Shown here: positions 1-5,492 of the stretch, one piece after another
Position numbering within the stretch: position 1 is the stretch's first letter
Layout: every line of letters begins with the position of its first letter
Assembly: GCA_030591195.1 (NCBI GenBank)
Contig: JAUVBO010000283.1
Location: forward strand, 1-5,492
Source of the DNA: Pseudomonadota bacterium
Lineage (GTDB): Bacteria > Myxococcota > Polyangia > GCA-2747355 > JACKDQ01
Direction of reading: 5' to 3'
DNA: 5,492 bases
Position numbers and translations under genes: made by a program
Notes under the pieces: generated by a model
What the model saw: only the letters and a program-made list of their open reading frames with translations
Told to the model about the DNA's origin: nothing
Databases searched by the model: none

Positions 1-909
1 GACGCCCTGCAGGTGACGATGCGCGTGCCCCTGCTCGAGGAAGCCCCGGGCGTGCCGCGGCTGCTGCGGGGCGAGCTGGTGCTCGAGGGCGACTCGCGGG
101 TGACGATCGCCTTGCCGGTCGTCGCTGACGGCAAGGTGCGCGAGATCACGGTTCACCCGCCCCACGAGCGGATCAGCAAGACGAAGTGTAGCGGCTGCGT
201 CGCGCTCTGCCGCAACGCCGGCGAGGAAGACGAGGGCTGGTACGACAGCTGTGCCGGCGAGGTCCCGACGCCCGAGGGGCTGCTCCGGGCCGGCGCGTGC
301 CGCACCGACGCCGGGCTCACCGCCTGCGGACCCTATTGCTACGGCCAGGGAACGGCCGAGGAGGGCTGGCATGACTCCTGCGCGAGCAAGCTGCGAGGCG
401 AGGTCTACACCAGCCTGGCGGTCGTGCCGGTGACCGGCGACGCGGCGCGTGAGGTCGGGACGATCTGGATCGACAGCGTCGACCTGTTCATCACCGCCGA
501 GAAGGTGACCGAGGGCGACCAGAAGAAGAACGGCGAGAAGGACGACGACGGCGACGGGCTGGTCAACGCCTTCGACAACTGCCCGACGGTGGCCAACCCC
601 CGCCAGACCGACTCCAACGACGACAAGGAAGGCGACGCCTGCGGCGACTTCGACGCCGATGGGGTGTACAACGCGCGGGACAACTGCCCCGACCTCGTCA
701 ACTCGCTCCAGCAGGACGCCGATGGCGACGGCATCGGCGATGCATGCGACCCGGACCACGACGCCGACACCAGCTGCAGCGTGTCCGGCTCGCCGCTCGG
801 ATCGCCCGCCGGATCACTCCCGGTGCTCCTCGTCCTCACCTGGCTCGCGCGACGGGGGCCGCGCCGGCGCGGCGAGGGCGACCGTCGCTCGCCGTGGCAA
901 GGGGGATGA
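1..909 (+). CDS. Cys-rich, thrombospondin type 3 repeat surface protein with MYXO-CTERM-like tail (5' partial)
   Basis: Probably an exported, calcium-binding envelope or secreted protein; its specific role is unknown. The frame is open to the left edge. The first in-frame start (GTG at 13) is not followed by a signal peptide, so the true N-terminus lies outside the window. Residues below are counted from that GTG. Residues 15-50 look like beta-sandwich sequence. Two copies of C-x3-C-x3-G-x3-EGWxDSC follow (62-80, 105-123). A stretch ending GTIWIDSVDLF (149-159) resembles the last strand of jelly-roll carbohydrate-binding modules, which is a weak inference. Residues 177-246 are TSP3 calcium-binding repeats rich in D-x-D-x-D-G, with DNC...DAC cysteines at 190/210 and 225/245, both 20 apart. 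The tail is C255, a Gly/Ser/Pro spacer, a hydrophobic LPVLLVLTWLA (269-279) and RRGPRRR, the layout of MYXO-CTERM sorting signals. The stop overlaps the next gene's ATG by 3-4 bases, suggesting the first visible member of an operon. Confidence 0.8.
   Translation, partial: DALQVTMRVPLLEEAPGVPRLLRGELVLEGDSRVTIALPVVADGKVREITVHPPHERISKTKCSGCVALCRNAGEEDEGWYDSCAGEVPTPEGLLRAGACRTDAGLTACGPYCYGQGTAEEGWHDSCASKLRGEVYTSLAVVPVTGDAAREVGTIWIDSVDLFITAEKVTEGDQKKNGEKDDDGDGLVNAFDNCPTVANPRQTDSNDDKEGDACGDFDADGVYNARDNCPDLVNSLQQDADGDGIGDACDPDHDADTSCSVSGSPLGSPAGSLPVLLVLTWLARRGPRRRGEGDRRSPWQGG
196..381 (+). repeat. Duplicated 19-residue cysteine module (C-x3-C-x3-G-x3-EGWxDSC)
   Basis: Two copies, at 196-252 and 325-381, inside the TSP3 protein gene. 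Spacing is identical over 19 residues: Cys at 1, 5 and 19, Gly at 9, and E-G-W-x-D-S-C at the end. The copies start 43 residues apart. The DNA of the two copies has diverged, so this is an old protein-level duplication held by selection and not a recent DNA repeat. The cysteines probably form disulfides in the periplasm or outside the cell. I do not recognise the module as a named domain. Confidence 0.75.
541..750 (+). other. Thrombospondin type 3 calcium-binding repeat region
   Basis: The region encodes acidic loops DDDGDGLVN, DSNDDKEGDAC, DFDADGVYN and DADGDGIGDAC, joined by DNCP motifs. This is the TSP3 signature, in which Asp side chains bind calcium and adjacent repeats are tied by disulfides. 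The two DNC-to-DAC spacings are equal (20 residues). In bacteria such repeats often form a stiff stalk before a C-terminal anchor, which fits the sorting tail that follows. Confidence 0.85.
775..882 (+). other. MYXO-CTERM-like C-terminal sorting tail
   Basis: Downstream of the TSP3 stalk the protein has Cys255, a short Gly/Ser/Pro linker, an 11-residue hydrophobic stretch (LPVLLVLTWLA) and the basic cluster RRGPRRR. Myxococcota use this tripartite Cys-helix-Arg tail as a sorting signal. It is thought to be processed by CPBP-family myxosortases, with the Cys kept at the new C-terminus. The order of elements is seen directly; the processing is inferred from the family. The Cys is preceded by Ser and not the commoner Gly, and about 12 residues follow the Arg cluster, so the match is not perfect. 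Confidence 0.6.
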
Positions 910-1730
910 TGGCGCCTGAGGCACCTGGTCGGGCCGTGCCGTTGCTGCTGCAGGTCGCCCTGCTCGGCGCGGTCCTCGTCTGCGCCCCGGGCTGCGGCAA
1001 GGTCGAGGCCCGCGCGCTGGCCAAGGAGGGCAACTCGCTCTACCGCGGCGGCAAGCTGCGCCAGGCCCTCGCCAAGTACGAGCGAGCGGTGGAGATCGAT
1101 CCGAAGTTCGCGCTGGCACACCTGCACCTCGGCTACGCCTGCGTCGGACTGCTGGCCGACGAGGGCAGCAGCAAGACCCAGCGCTATGTCCGCCGCGCCG
1201 AGCGAGCCTTCGGGCGGTTCATCGCGCTGAGGCCGGACGACGAGCGGGGGCCGAAGTTCTACCTGCAGGTCCTGGTCGACGGGGGGCGCTTCGACGAGGC
1301 GCTGACCTTCCTCCGGCGGCAGCACCGCCAGCGGCCACGGGACCTGAAGGTCGTCGCCAGCCTCGGGCTGGTCAGCTCCAAGGCGGGGCGCTTCGCCGAG
1401 GCGCTCAAGTGGTACGAGCGGCGGGCGAGCCTGCTGCCGCGGGAGGCCCAGGCGCGCTACCTGATCGGCACCGCCTGCTGGGAGCACCTCCACGACAACG
1501 CCCAGGTGACCGCTGCCGAGCGACAGCGGATCGCCAACCGCGGGATCAAGGCGCTCGAGGACGCGGTCGGGCTGAGATCGCGCTACGTCGAGGCGCTGAC
1601 CTATATCAACCTGCTCTATCGCGAGCGGGCGCTGGCCCACCCCGCCGGTGGCGCGCGCGAGCGCGACCGGCGGCGGGCTGACGAGTACCACCAGCGGGCG
1701 CTGCGGCTCCTGCGACAGCGGCAGAAGTGA
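906..1730 (+). CDS. TPR-repeat lipoprotein
   Basis: A 274-aa probable lipoprotein built almost entirely of tetratricopeptide repeats, which are helical protein-protein interaction scaffolds. Residues 11-29 form a hydrophobic signal segment ending APGC, with Cys30 as the likely lipidated residue. The Pro at -2 and the low positive charge before the hydrophobic stretch make this a less than ideal lipobox. TPR-like helix pairs can be read at about 35-68, 69-110 (with a loop insertion), 114-144, 147-178 and 180-224, with a further helical pair to the Arg-rich C-terminus. I chose ATG 906, or the adjacent in-frame ATG 909, over longer in-frame starts. It overlaps the previous stop in an ATGATG arrangement, the signal peptide begins there, and AAGGGGG at 899-905 lies just upstream (spacing short for either ATG). 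The gene ends 9 bases before the tonB start. Context suggests it partners with the TonB/ExbB/ExbD motor, as TPR lipoproteins do in myxobacterial envelope machines. Confidence 0.85.
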   Translation: MMAPEAPGRAVPLLLQVALLGAVLVCAPGCGKVEARALAKEGNSLYRGGKLRQALAKYERAVEIDPKFALAHLHLGYACVGLLADEGSSKTQRYVRRAERAFGRFIALRPDDERGPKFYLQVLVDGGRFDEALTFLRRQHRQRPRDLKVVASLGLVSSKAGRFAEALKWYERRASLLPREAQARYLIGTACWEHLHDNAQVTAAERQRIANRGIKALEDAVGLRSRYVEALTYINLLYRERALAHPAGGARERDRRRADEYHQRALRLLRQRQK

Positions 1731-1739
1731 CCGGGCGAC

Positions 1740-2468
<729 letters not shown>

Positions 2469-2490
2469 TTGTTTGTCGATGTTGACCTTC

Positions 2491-2496
2491 AGGAGG
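2491..2496 (+). promoter_or_regulatory. Shine-Dalgarno AGGAGG deciding a TTG start for exbB
   Basis: A perfect AGGAGG is followed by five bases and TTG at 2502. The longer in-frame start at 2469 abuts the tonB stop, has no such site and would add 11 acidic, non-family residues. The site is the strongest ribosome-binding sequence in the operon and fixes the ExbB N-terminus. Confidence 0.85.
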
Positions 2497-2501
2497 ATAA
2501 A

Positions 2502-3200
2502 TTGCCGTTCAGTCTGATCAAGGTCTGGCACGAAGCAGGACCGATCGGCACGGGCGTGTTCGTGTTGCTGATCATCATGTCGGTCTACTCGCTCGGGCTC
2601 GTGGTCGAGCGGCTGCTGCGCTATCACAAGGCGCGGGCCGCCTCACGTCGCTACGTCGGGGTGCTCCGCGAGGCGCTCGAGGCCGCTGACCTGCAGCGAG
2701 CGGTCGCCAGCGCGGCCGAGCACCGCGAGAGCCCGGTGGCCCAGGTCGTCGGCGCCGGGCTCAAGGAGTACGTGGCGGGGGTCGAGCAGCTGGCCGCGGG
2801 CCGGCGCGGGATCGATCTGGTGGAGGCCCTCGACCGCAGCCTCGAGCGGGTTCGCGAGCGGCAGATCTCGCTGCTCAAGCGCGGGCTCAGCGGGCTGGCG
2901 ACGATCGGCTCCACCGCGCCGTTCGTCGGACTCTTCGGCACCGTGGTCGGCATCATCAAGGCCTTCACCTCGATGTCGACCACTGGCTCAGGCGGGCTCG
3001 GCGCGGTCTCGGGCGACATCGCCGAGGCGCTGGTGGCCACGGGCCTCGGCCTCTTCGTGGCGATCCCGGCGGTGGCGCTGTTCAACCTGCTCAGCAGCCG
3101 CGTCGAGGAGATGGTGGTCGACGTCAACGACGTCTCGGGGGAGGTGGTGGCCTTCGTCCTCCGCACCGGCGTCGAGGCCCCGCCGGAGGCGTCCGAGTGA
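2502..3200 (+). CDS. exbB: ExbB/TolQ/MotA-family proton channel subunit
   Basis: A 232-aa inner-membrane protein that forms the pentameric proton channel around ExbD in Ton/Tol-type motors. From the TTG start, helix 1 spans about 17-38 (VFVLLIIMSVYSLGLVVERL), followed by a charged cytoplasmic region. Helix 2 (about 129-155) carries the hallmark GSTAPFVGLFGTVVGI. Helix 3 (about 173-198) reads IAEALVATGLGLFVAIPAV. By alignment from memory, Thr147, Glu175 and Thr180 correspond to the proton-pathway residues Thr148, Glu176 and Thr181 of E. coli ExbB, so the channel looks functional. Length is close to E. coli ExbB (244 aa). The start is set by AGGAGG five bases upstream. The 3' end overlaps the first exbD by 4 bases (GTGA). 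ExbB, TolQ and AglR are hard to tell apart by sequence; the adjacent TonB favours the ExbB label. Confidence 0.93.
   Translation: MPFSLIKVWHEAGPIGTGVFVLLIIMSVYSLGLVVERLLRYHKARAASRRYVGVLREALEAADLQRAVASAAEHRESPVAQVVGAGLKEYVAGVEQLAAGRRGIDLVEALDRSLERVRERQISLLKRGLSGLATIGSTAPFVGLFGTVVGIIKAFTSMSTTGSGGLGAVSGDIAEALVATGLGLFVAIPAVALFNLLSSRVEEMVVDVNDVSGEVVAFVLRTGVEAPPEASE
3185..3189 (+). promoter_or_regulatory. Shine-Dalgarno GGAGG for first exbD
   Basis: GGAGG lies inside the last codons of exbB, seven bases before GTG 3197. It supports the GTG start in the GTGA overlap and translation coupled to exbB. Confidence 0.75.
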
Positions 3201-3681
3201 GCCTCGAGGGCACAACACCCCGTCGGGCGGCCAACCGGCGCCGCCTGCGCCGCGCGCGGGCGGAGCGGGCGCTGGCCGCCGTCGGCCAGGTCAAGAGCGA
3301 GATCAACGTCACGCCGTTCGTCGACGTGGTGCTGGTGTTGCTGATCATCTTCATGGTCGTCACCCCGCTGCTCCAGCGGGGGGTCGACGTGCTGCTGCCG
3401 CTGAGCGCCAACCACGACGAGAAGCAGGACACCGGCGATCAGATCATCGTCTCGGTTCGCCGCGACCAGCGGATCTTCCTCGGCCGCGACCCGATGAGCG
3501 CGCGCCAGCTCGAGCATCGCCTGCGCCGGCTGCTGGCGCGCAAGCCGCCGCGGGGGGTGTTCGTCAAGGGTGATCGCCGGCTGAGCTTCGCGCCGATGCG
3601 GCGCGTGATCGAGATCTGTCAGCGGGCCGGCGCCCCGGGCGTCTCGCTGGCCATCGCCGGCAAGATTGGGGGTGACAGCTG

Positions 3682-3682
<1 letters not shown>
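3197..3682 (+). CDS. exbD: ExbD/TolR-family motor subunit, paralogue 1 (Arg-rich N-terminus)
   Basis: A 161-aa single-span inner-membrane protein that acts as the mobile subunit inside the ExbB pentamer. Residues 1-33 are a cytoplasmic tail that is unusually basic (11 Arg in the first 22 residues plus the start of a helix), longer than in the second paralogue. Residues 34-60 contain SEINVTPFVD and the membrane helix. Asp43 matches the essential proton-binding Asp25 of E. coli ExbD. The remainder is the periplasmic ExbD domain, ending FVKGDRRLSFAPMRRVIEICQRAG, typical of the family. GTG 3197 is chosen for the 4-base overlap with exbB and the GGAGG seven bases upstream. The stop TGA overlaps the next gene's ATG by one base. 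It could equally be called TolR-like. Confidence 0.92.
3295..3358 (+). repeat. Direct repeat copy 1 shared by the two exbD genes (63/64 identical)
   Basis: These 64 bases match 3720-3783 at all positions except 3338 (T here, C at 3763). They encode residues 34-54 of paralogue 1, from the SEINVTPFVD motif through most of the membrane helix. The copies align codon for codon and lie 425 bases apart, in the same orientation. Confidence 0.97.
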
Positions 3683-4113
<431 letters not shown>

Positions 4114-4169
4114 CCGTTGTGGACGCAACCGCCGAGGCAGCGGGGGCCCGACGCTTGACGCCGCAAGAC

Positions 4170-4202
4170 AAAAAAAGGGGCGGGTCATCGACCCGCCCCT
4201 TT
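4170..4202 (-). terminator. Intrinsic terminator of csp, possibly bidirectional
   Basis: A perfect 13-bp stem (4174-4186 with 4190-4202) closes a 3-base loop. Its core is GGGGCGGGTC paired with GACCCGCCCC. Read on the minus strand it is followed by seven T residues (complement of A4170-4176), a textbook Rho-independent terminator 22 bases past the csp stop. Read on the plus strand only TTTGG follows, so it should be weaker there, but it is also the only candidate terminator for the exbB/exbD operon ending at 4113. Confidence 0.92.
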
Positions 4203-4224
4203 GGTTACATCTCGGGTTGTGCTG

Positions 4225-4425
4225 TTACGTGCGGCGAACGTTGGCAGCGGCGGGGCCCTTGGGGCCCTGCTCAACGTCGAACTCCACCTGATCTCCCTCC
4301 GCGAGCGTGCGGAAACCGTCACCCTGGATCGCGTTGTGATGCACGAAGACGTCCGGACCGCTGTCCCTCGTGATGAATCCGTACCCCTTAGAGTCGTTGA
4401 ACCACTTCACTGTACCCTTTTCCAA
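4225..4425 (-). CDS. cspA: Cold-shock domain protein (CspA family)
   Basis: A 66-aa single cold-shock domain that binds single-stranded RNA and DNA in the cytoplasm. These proteins act as RNA chaperones or antiterminators and are often induced by cold or stationary phase. The protein opens [21 protein letters not shown]1 is K13-G-Y-G-F-I18 and RNP2 is V26-F-V-H-H30, with the usual aromatic nucleic-acid-binding residues (W8, F9, Y15, F17, F27, H29). It ends [13 protein letters not shown], typical of the family, and has full length. The start is TTG at 4425: no in-frame ATG precedes it, and AGGAG (complement of 4434-4438) lies eight bases upstream. The gene converges on the motor operon and is separately transcribed, ending at the 4170-4202 terminator. 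Which Csp paralogue it is cannot be told from one sequence, so the symbol denotes the family. Confidence 0.95.
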   Translation of the reverse strand: MEKGTVKWFNDSKGYGFITRDSGPDVFVHHNAIQGDGFRTLAEGDQVEFDVEQGPKGPAAANVRRT

Positions 4426-4810
4426 GACACTTGCTCCTGCATGGCGGCCAGATCCTAGCTGGTCGACCGCCTGACCGAGTCTCCGTGCTCCCTACAGAAC
4501 CGTTCCGAGAAAACATGGAGTCCTGACTGCGTCTTGCCGCATTCGCGAAGGAAGATCAACGACAATTTGTCCGCGGCGCCCGATGAGGGGCAGGGCGGGC
4601 CCCTGAGGGCGTCCACGATCGCATTGGTCGGGCCGAAGACGGCCTCGCCGGATCGGGCGGTGCCTGACGTCTTCTTGGCAGAGAGGTGGACACGAACCCC
4701 AAGGGGATTACCCCCTGGACCCAAAATCCGCCCCGACGGTGCTGGAATCGTTACATTACGAAGGGTTGAAAGTGTCAGATTGAGTCATGGAGCGTCAGGA
4801 ATGAGCCAAT
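4426..4810. other. Gene-free stretch: csp leader and promoter region
   Basis: No protein gene is supported here. The minus strand must carry the csp promoter and leader, but I find no convincing -35/-10 pair. Small inverted repeats are visible: GACAA-T-TTGTC at 4561-4571, and AGGGGC/GCCCCT arms at 4586-4591 and 4599-4604 with a 7-base loop. Two overlapping reading frames of 89 and 92 codons on opposite strands begin with TTG and resemble nothing known to me. Csp mRNAs often have long structured 5' leaders, so some of these elements may belong to one. Confidence 0.5.
4434..4438 (-). promoter_or_regulatory. Shine-Dalgarno AGGAG for csp (TTG start)
   Basis: The minus strand reads AGGAG, eight bases, then TTG GAA AAG GGT. 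It fixes the non-ATG start of the cold-shock gene. An ATG just upstream (complement of 4439-4441) is out of frame with csp. Confidence 0.75.
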
Positions 4811-4831
4811 AGTGGGGTACCGTACCCCACT
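4811..4831. promoter_or_regulatory. Perfect 21-bp palindrome (operator or terminator candidate)
   Basis: Ten-base arms AGTGGGGTAC and GTACCCCACT flank a single C, with no mismatch. As RNA it can form an 8-bp stem with a five-base loop. On the plus strand it is followed by TTTCTTTCCC, a partial U-tract, so it might end a plus-strand transcript. On the minus strand no T run follows. As DNA, the symmetry fits a homodimer binding site. It lies about 140 bases beyond the 3' end of the XRE gene and about 390 bases upstream of csp. Which of the two it is cannot be decided from the sequence. Confidence 0.55.
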
Positions 4832-4930
4832 TTCTTTCCCACCTGCATCTTCCCGCCTTCGACCTTGCCACAGTCCTCGGCCTCACCTCGCAGCCGGACT
4901 GACGGCGCCGGCTTGGAGCGGCCGATTGTC

Positions 4931-4972
4931 GAGGGCGCCACCCGGAGCCAATGATGGTGCTCCACGCGCCTC
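4931..4972 (-). other. Imperfect hairpin directly after the XRE gene stop
   Basis: Outer arms GAGGGCGC (4931-4938) and GCGCCTC (4966-4972) pair with one bulge. Inner arms GGAGC (4944-4948) and GCTCC (4959-4963) enclose ten bases. It starts two bases after the XRE stop codon. No T-tract follows on the minus strand, so it is at best a weak or factor-assisted terminator, or a 3'-end stabilising stem. Confidence 0.3.
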
Positions 4973-4973
4973 G

Positions 4974-5468
4974 TTACCCGATAAACAGATAGTCCAGCTC
5001 CTTCATCCTTCGCCTCTCCGCCCCGCTCAGCTGTCGGATGTTGCTCCAGGTGCAGAGGTCCATCATCTCGTTGCTCAGCGCAGCGAACTTCTGCTTCGTC
5101 AGCTTGGGCCGCTTGCCGCCGTCATCGTCCTCGGCATACAGCTCCAGATACTCCTCGAAGTCGACATCCAAGTCGCTCTTGGTCTTCGTCGTGGGCTTCT
5201 TGCTGGTTGGACCCATTTTCTTGGGCGCCGTGCCCGCCAACCCGAGCTTCGCGGCCAGCTCGCCGTTGGCCTTGCTCCACTTCTTGGCCCAGCGCTCCAG
5301 CCCAAGCAGGGCGATGTAGCGCGGCAGTACCTTTGGGTCGATTCTGTTCGCTGTGCCGGCTTCGATGACCTTGACGCGGTGCTGTGGGACCTTGAGCTGC
5401 TTCGCCACCTCCTTGATCGTAAGGCTTCGCTTTTCCCTCGTTTCGGAGCATTTGGTACCGAGCGACAT
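4974..5468 (-). CDS. XRE-type helix-turn-helix protein with unrecognised C-terminal half
   Basis: A 164-aa probable DNA-binding regulator. Residues 5-55 fit the XRE/Cro-CI fold: REKRSLTIKEVAKQL as helices 1-2, VPQHRVKVIEAG as the recognition helix, then RIDPKVLPRYIALLGL. A lysine-rich linker follows (83-98, KKMGPTSKKPTTKTK), then an acidic stretch (99-117, FEEYLELYAEDDD). A basic/hydrophobic C-terminus (122-164, ending ERRRMKELDYLFIG) belongs to no family I recognise. The ATG at 5466-5468 is plausible because the helix-turn-helix begins right after it. However, there is no clear Shine-Dalgarno, and the frame stays open for eight more codons to the window edge (EFETIARA), so the gene may start further upstream. 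Its DNA is visibly less GC-rich than the motor operon (about 53% in the line at 5161-5220), which may mean horizontal origin. It could be an orphan regulator, an antitoxin-like protein or part of a mobile region; neighbours to the right are unseen. Confidence 0.75.
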   Translation of the reverse strand: MSLGTKCSETREKRSLTIKEVAKQLKVPQHRVKVIEAGTANRIDPKVLPRYIALLGLERWAKKWSKANGELAAKLGLAGTAPKKMGPTSKKPTTKTKSDLDVDFEEYLELYAEDDDGGKRPKLTKQKFAALSNEMMDLCTWSNIRQLSGAERRRMKELDYLFIG

Positions 5469-5475
5469 CGCTCGG
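5458..5475. promoter_or_regulatory. Inverted repeat on the XRE gene start codon (possible autoregulatory operator)
   Basis: Arms CCGAGCGA and TCGCTCGG flank CA, giving 18 bases of perfect symmetry centred on the proposed ATG (complement of 5466-5468). XRE proteins commonly repress their own genes by binding such dyads. In mRNA the same arms could hide the start codon. If translation really starts upstream, this is only coding sequence. Confidence 0.35.
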
Positions 5476-5492
5476 GCGATGGTCTCGAACTC

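Noticed and set aside
13..15. GTG 13 as the true start of the first gene
   Set aside because: The frame continues to the window edge and no signal peptide follows the GTG, although the protein is clearly exported (Cys pairs, TSP3, sorting tail).
744..905. N-terminal extension of the TPR gene to ATG 744
   Set aside because: It would overlap the TSP3 gene by 166 bases and bury the signal peptide behind a 54-residue Arg/Pro-rich stretch. ATG 906/909 gives a lipoprotein signal and a normal stop/start overlap.
4201..4458. Plus-strand frame opposite csp
   Set aside because: Antisense shadow of a full-length cold-shock gene with intact RNP1 and RNP2 motifs.
4455..4724. 89-codon minus-strand frame upstream of csp
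   Set aside because: TTG start, no ribosome site, no recognisable domain, and it overlaps another equally unsupported frame on the other strand.
4697..4734. Clustered C runs (G runs on the minus strand) as a G-quadruplex
   Set aside because: The loops between the G tracts are long (up to about 10 bases) and uneven, and the tracts can pair with each other as simple hairpins.
4534..4812. 92-codon plus-strand frame ending at the 21-bp palindrome
   Set aside because: TTG start without a good ribosome site and no family resemblance. The stop falling on the palindrome is curious, so it is mentioned under that finding but not called a gene.

Overview
The window is very GC-rich over its first ~4.1 kb. 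It carries two strong pointers to a myxobacterium-like host (Myxococcota, formerly Deltaproteobacteria). One is a C-terminal tail of the MYXO-CTERM sorting type (Cys, hydrophobic helix, Arg cluster) on a thrombospondin type 3 repeat protein. The other is a TonB/ExbB/ExbD/ExbD motor cluster with a Gly/Pro-rich TonB. The assignment comes from gene content and composition only; no rRNA or other marker is present.

Positions 1-4113 (+ strand) look like one six-gene operon. The order is: a surface/secreted Cys-rich protein with Ca-binding TSP3 repeats (5' end cut by the window); a TPR lipoprotein; a TonB-type energy transducer; an ExbB/TolQ proton-channel subunit; and two different ExbD/TolR subunits. 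Three junctions overlap by 1-4 bases and the other two gaps are 9 and 33 bases, so translation is probably coupled. ExbB and the ExbDs would use proton motive force in the inner membrane, TonB would carry that force across the periplasm, and the TPR lipoprotein and the sorted TSP3 protein are candidate periplasmic or envelope partners. One ExbB-like plus two ExbD-like proteins, with a TonB and a TPR lipoprotein, resembles the parts list of the myxobacterial Agl-Glt machinery (AglR, AglQ, AglS, TonB-like GltG/GltJ, TPR lipoprotein GltE). That is a comparison by architecture, not a demonstrated orthology. No TonB-dependent receptor is visible.

Positions 4114-4425 hold the convergent end. A 13-bp hairpin with a seven-T tract on the minus strand terminates a minus-strand cold-shock (CspA-family) gene that starts at a TTG with a good Shine-Dalgarno. 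The same hairpin may stop the motor operon from the other side.

Positions 4426-4973 (about 550 bases) contain no gene I can support. They hold the csp leader/promoter region and a perfect 21-bp palindrome at 4811-4831.

Positions 4974-5468 (minus strand) encode a 164-aa XRE-type helix-turn-helix protein with an unrecognised lysine-rich and acidic C-terminal half. It is visibly less GC-rich than the operon. An 8+8-bp inverted repeat sits exactly on its proposed start codon. Its reading frame is open to the right edge, so its N-terminus is uncertain.
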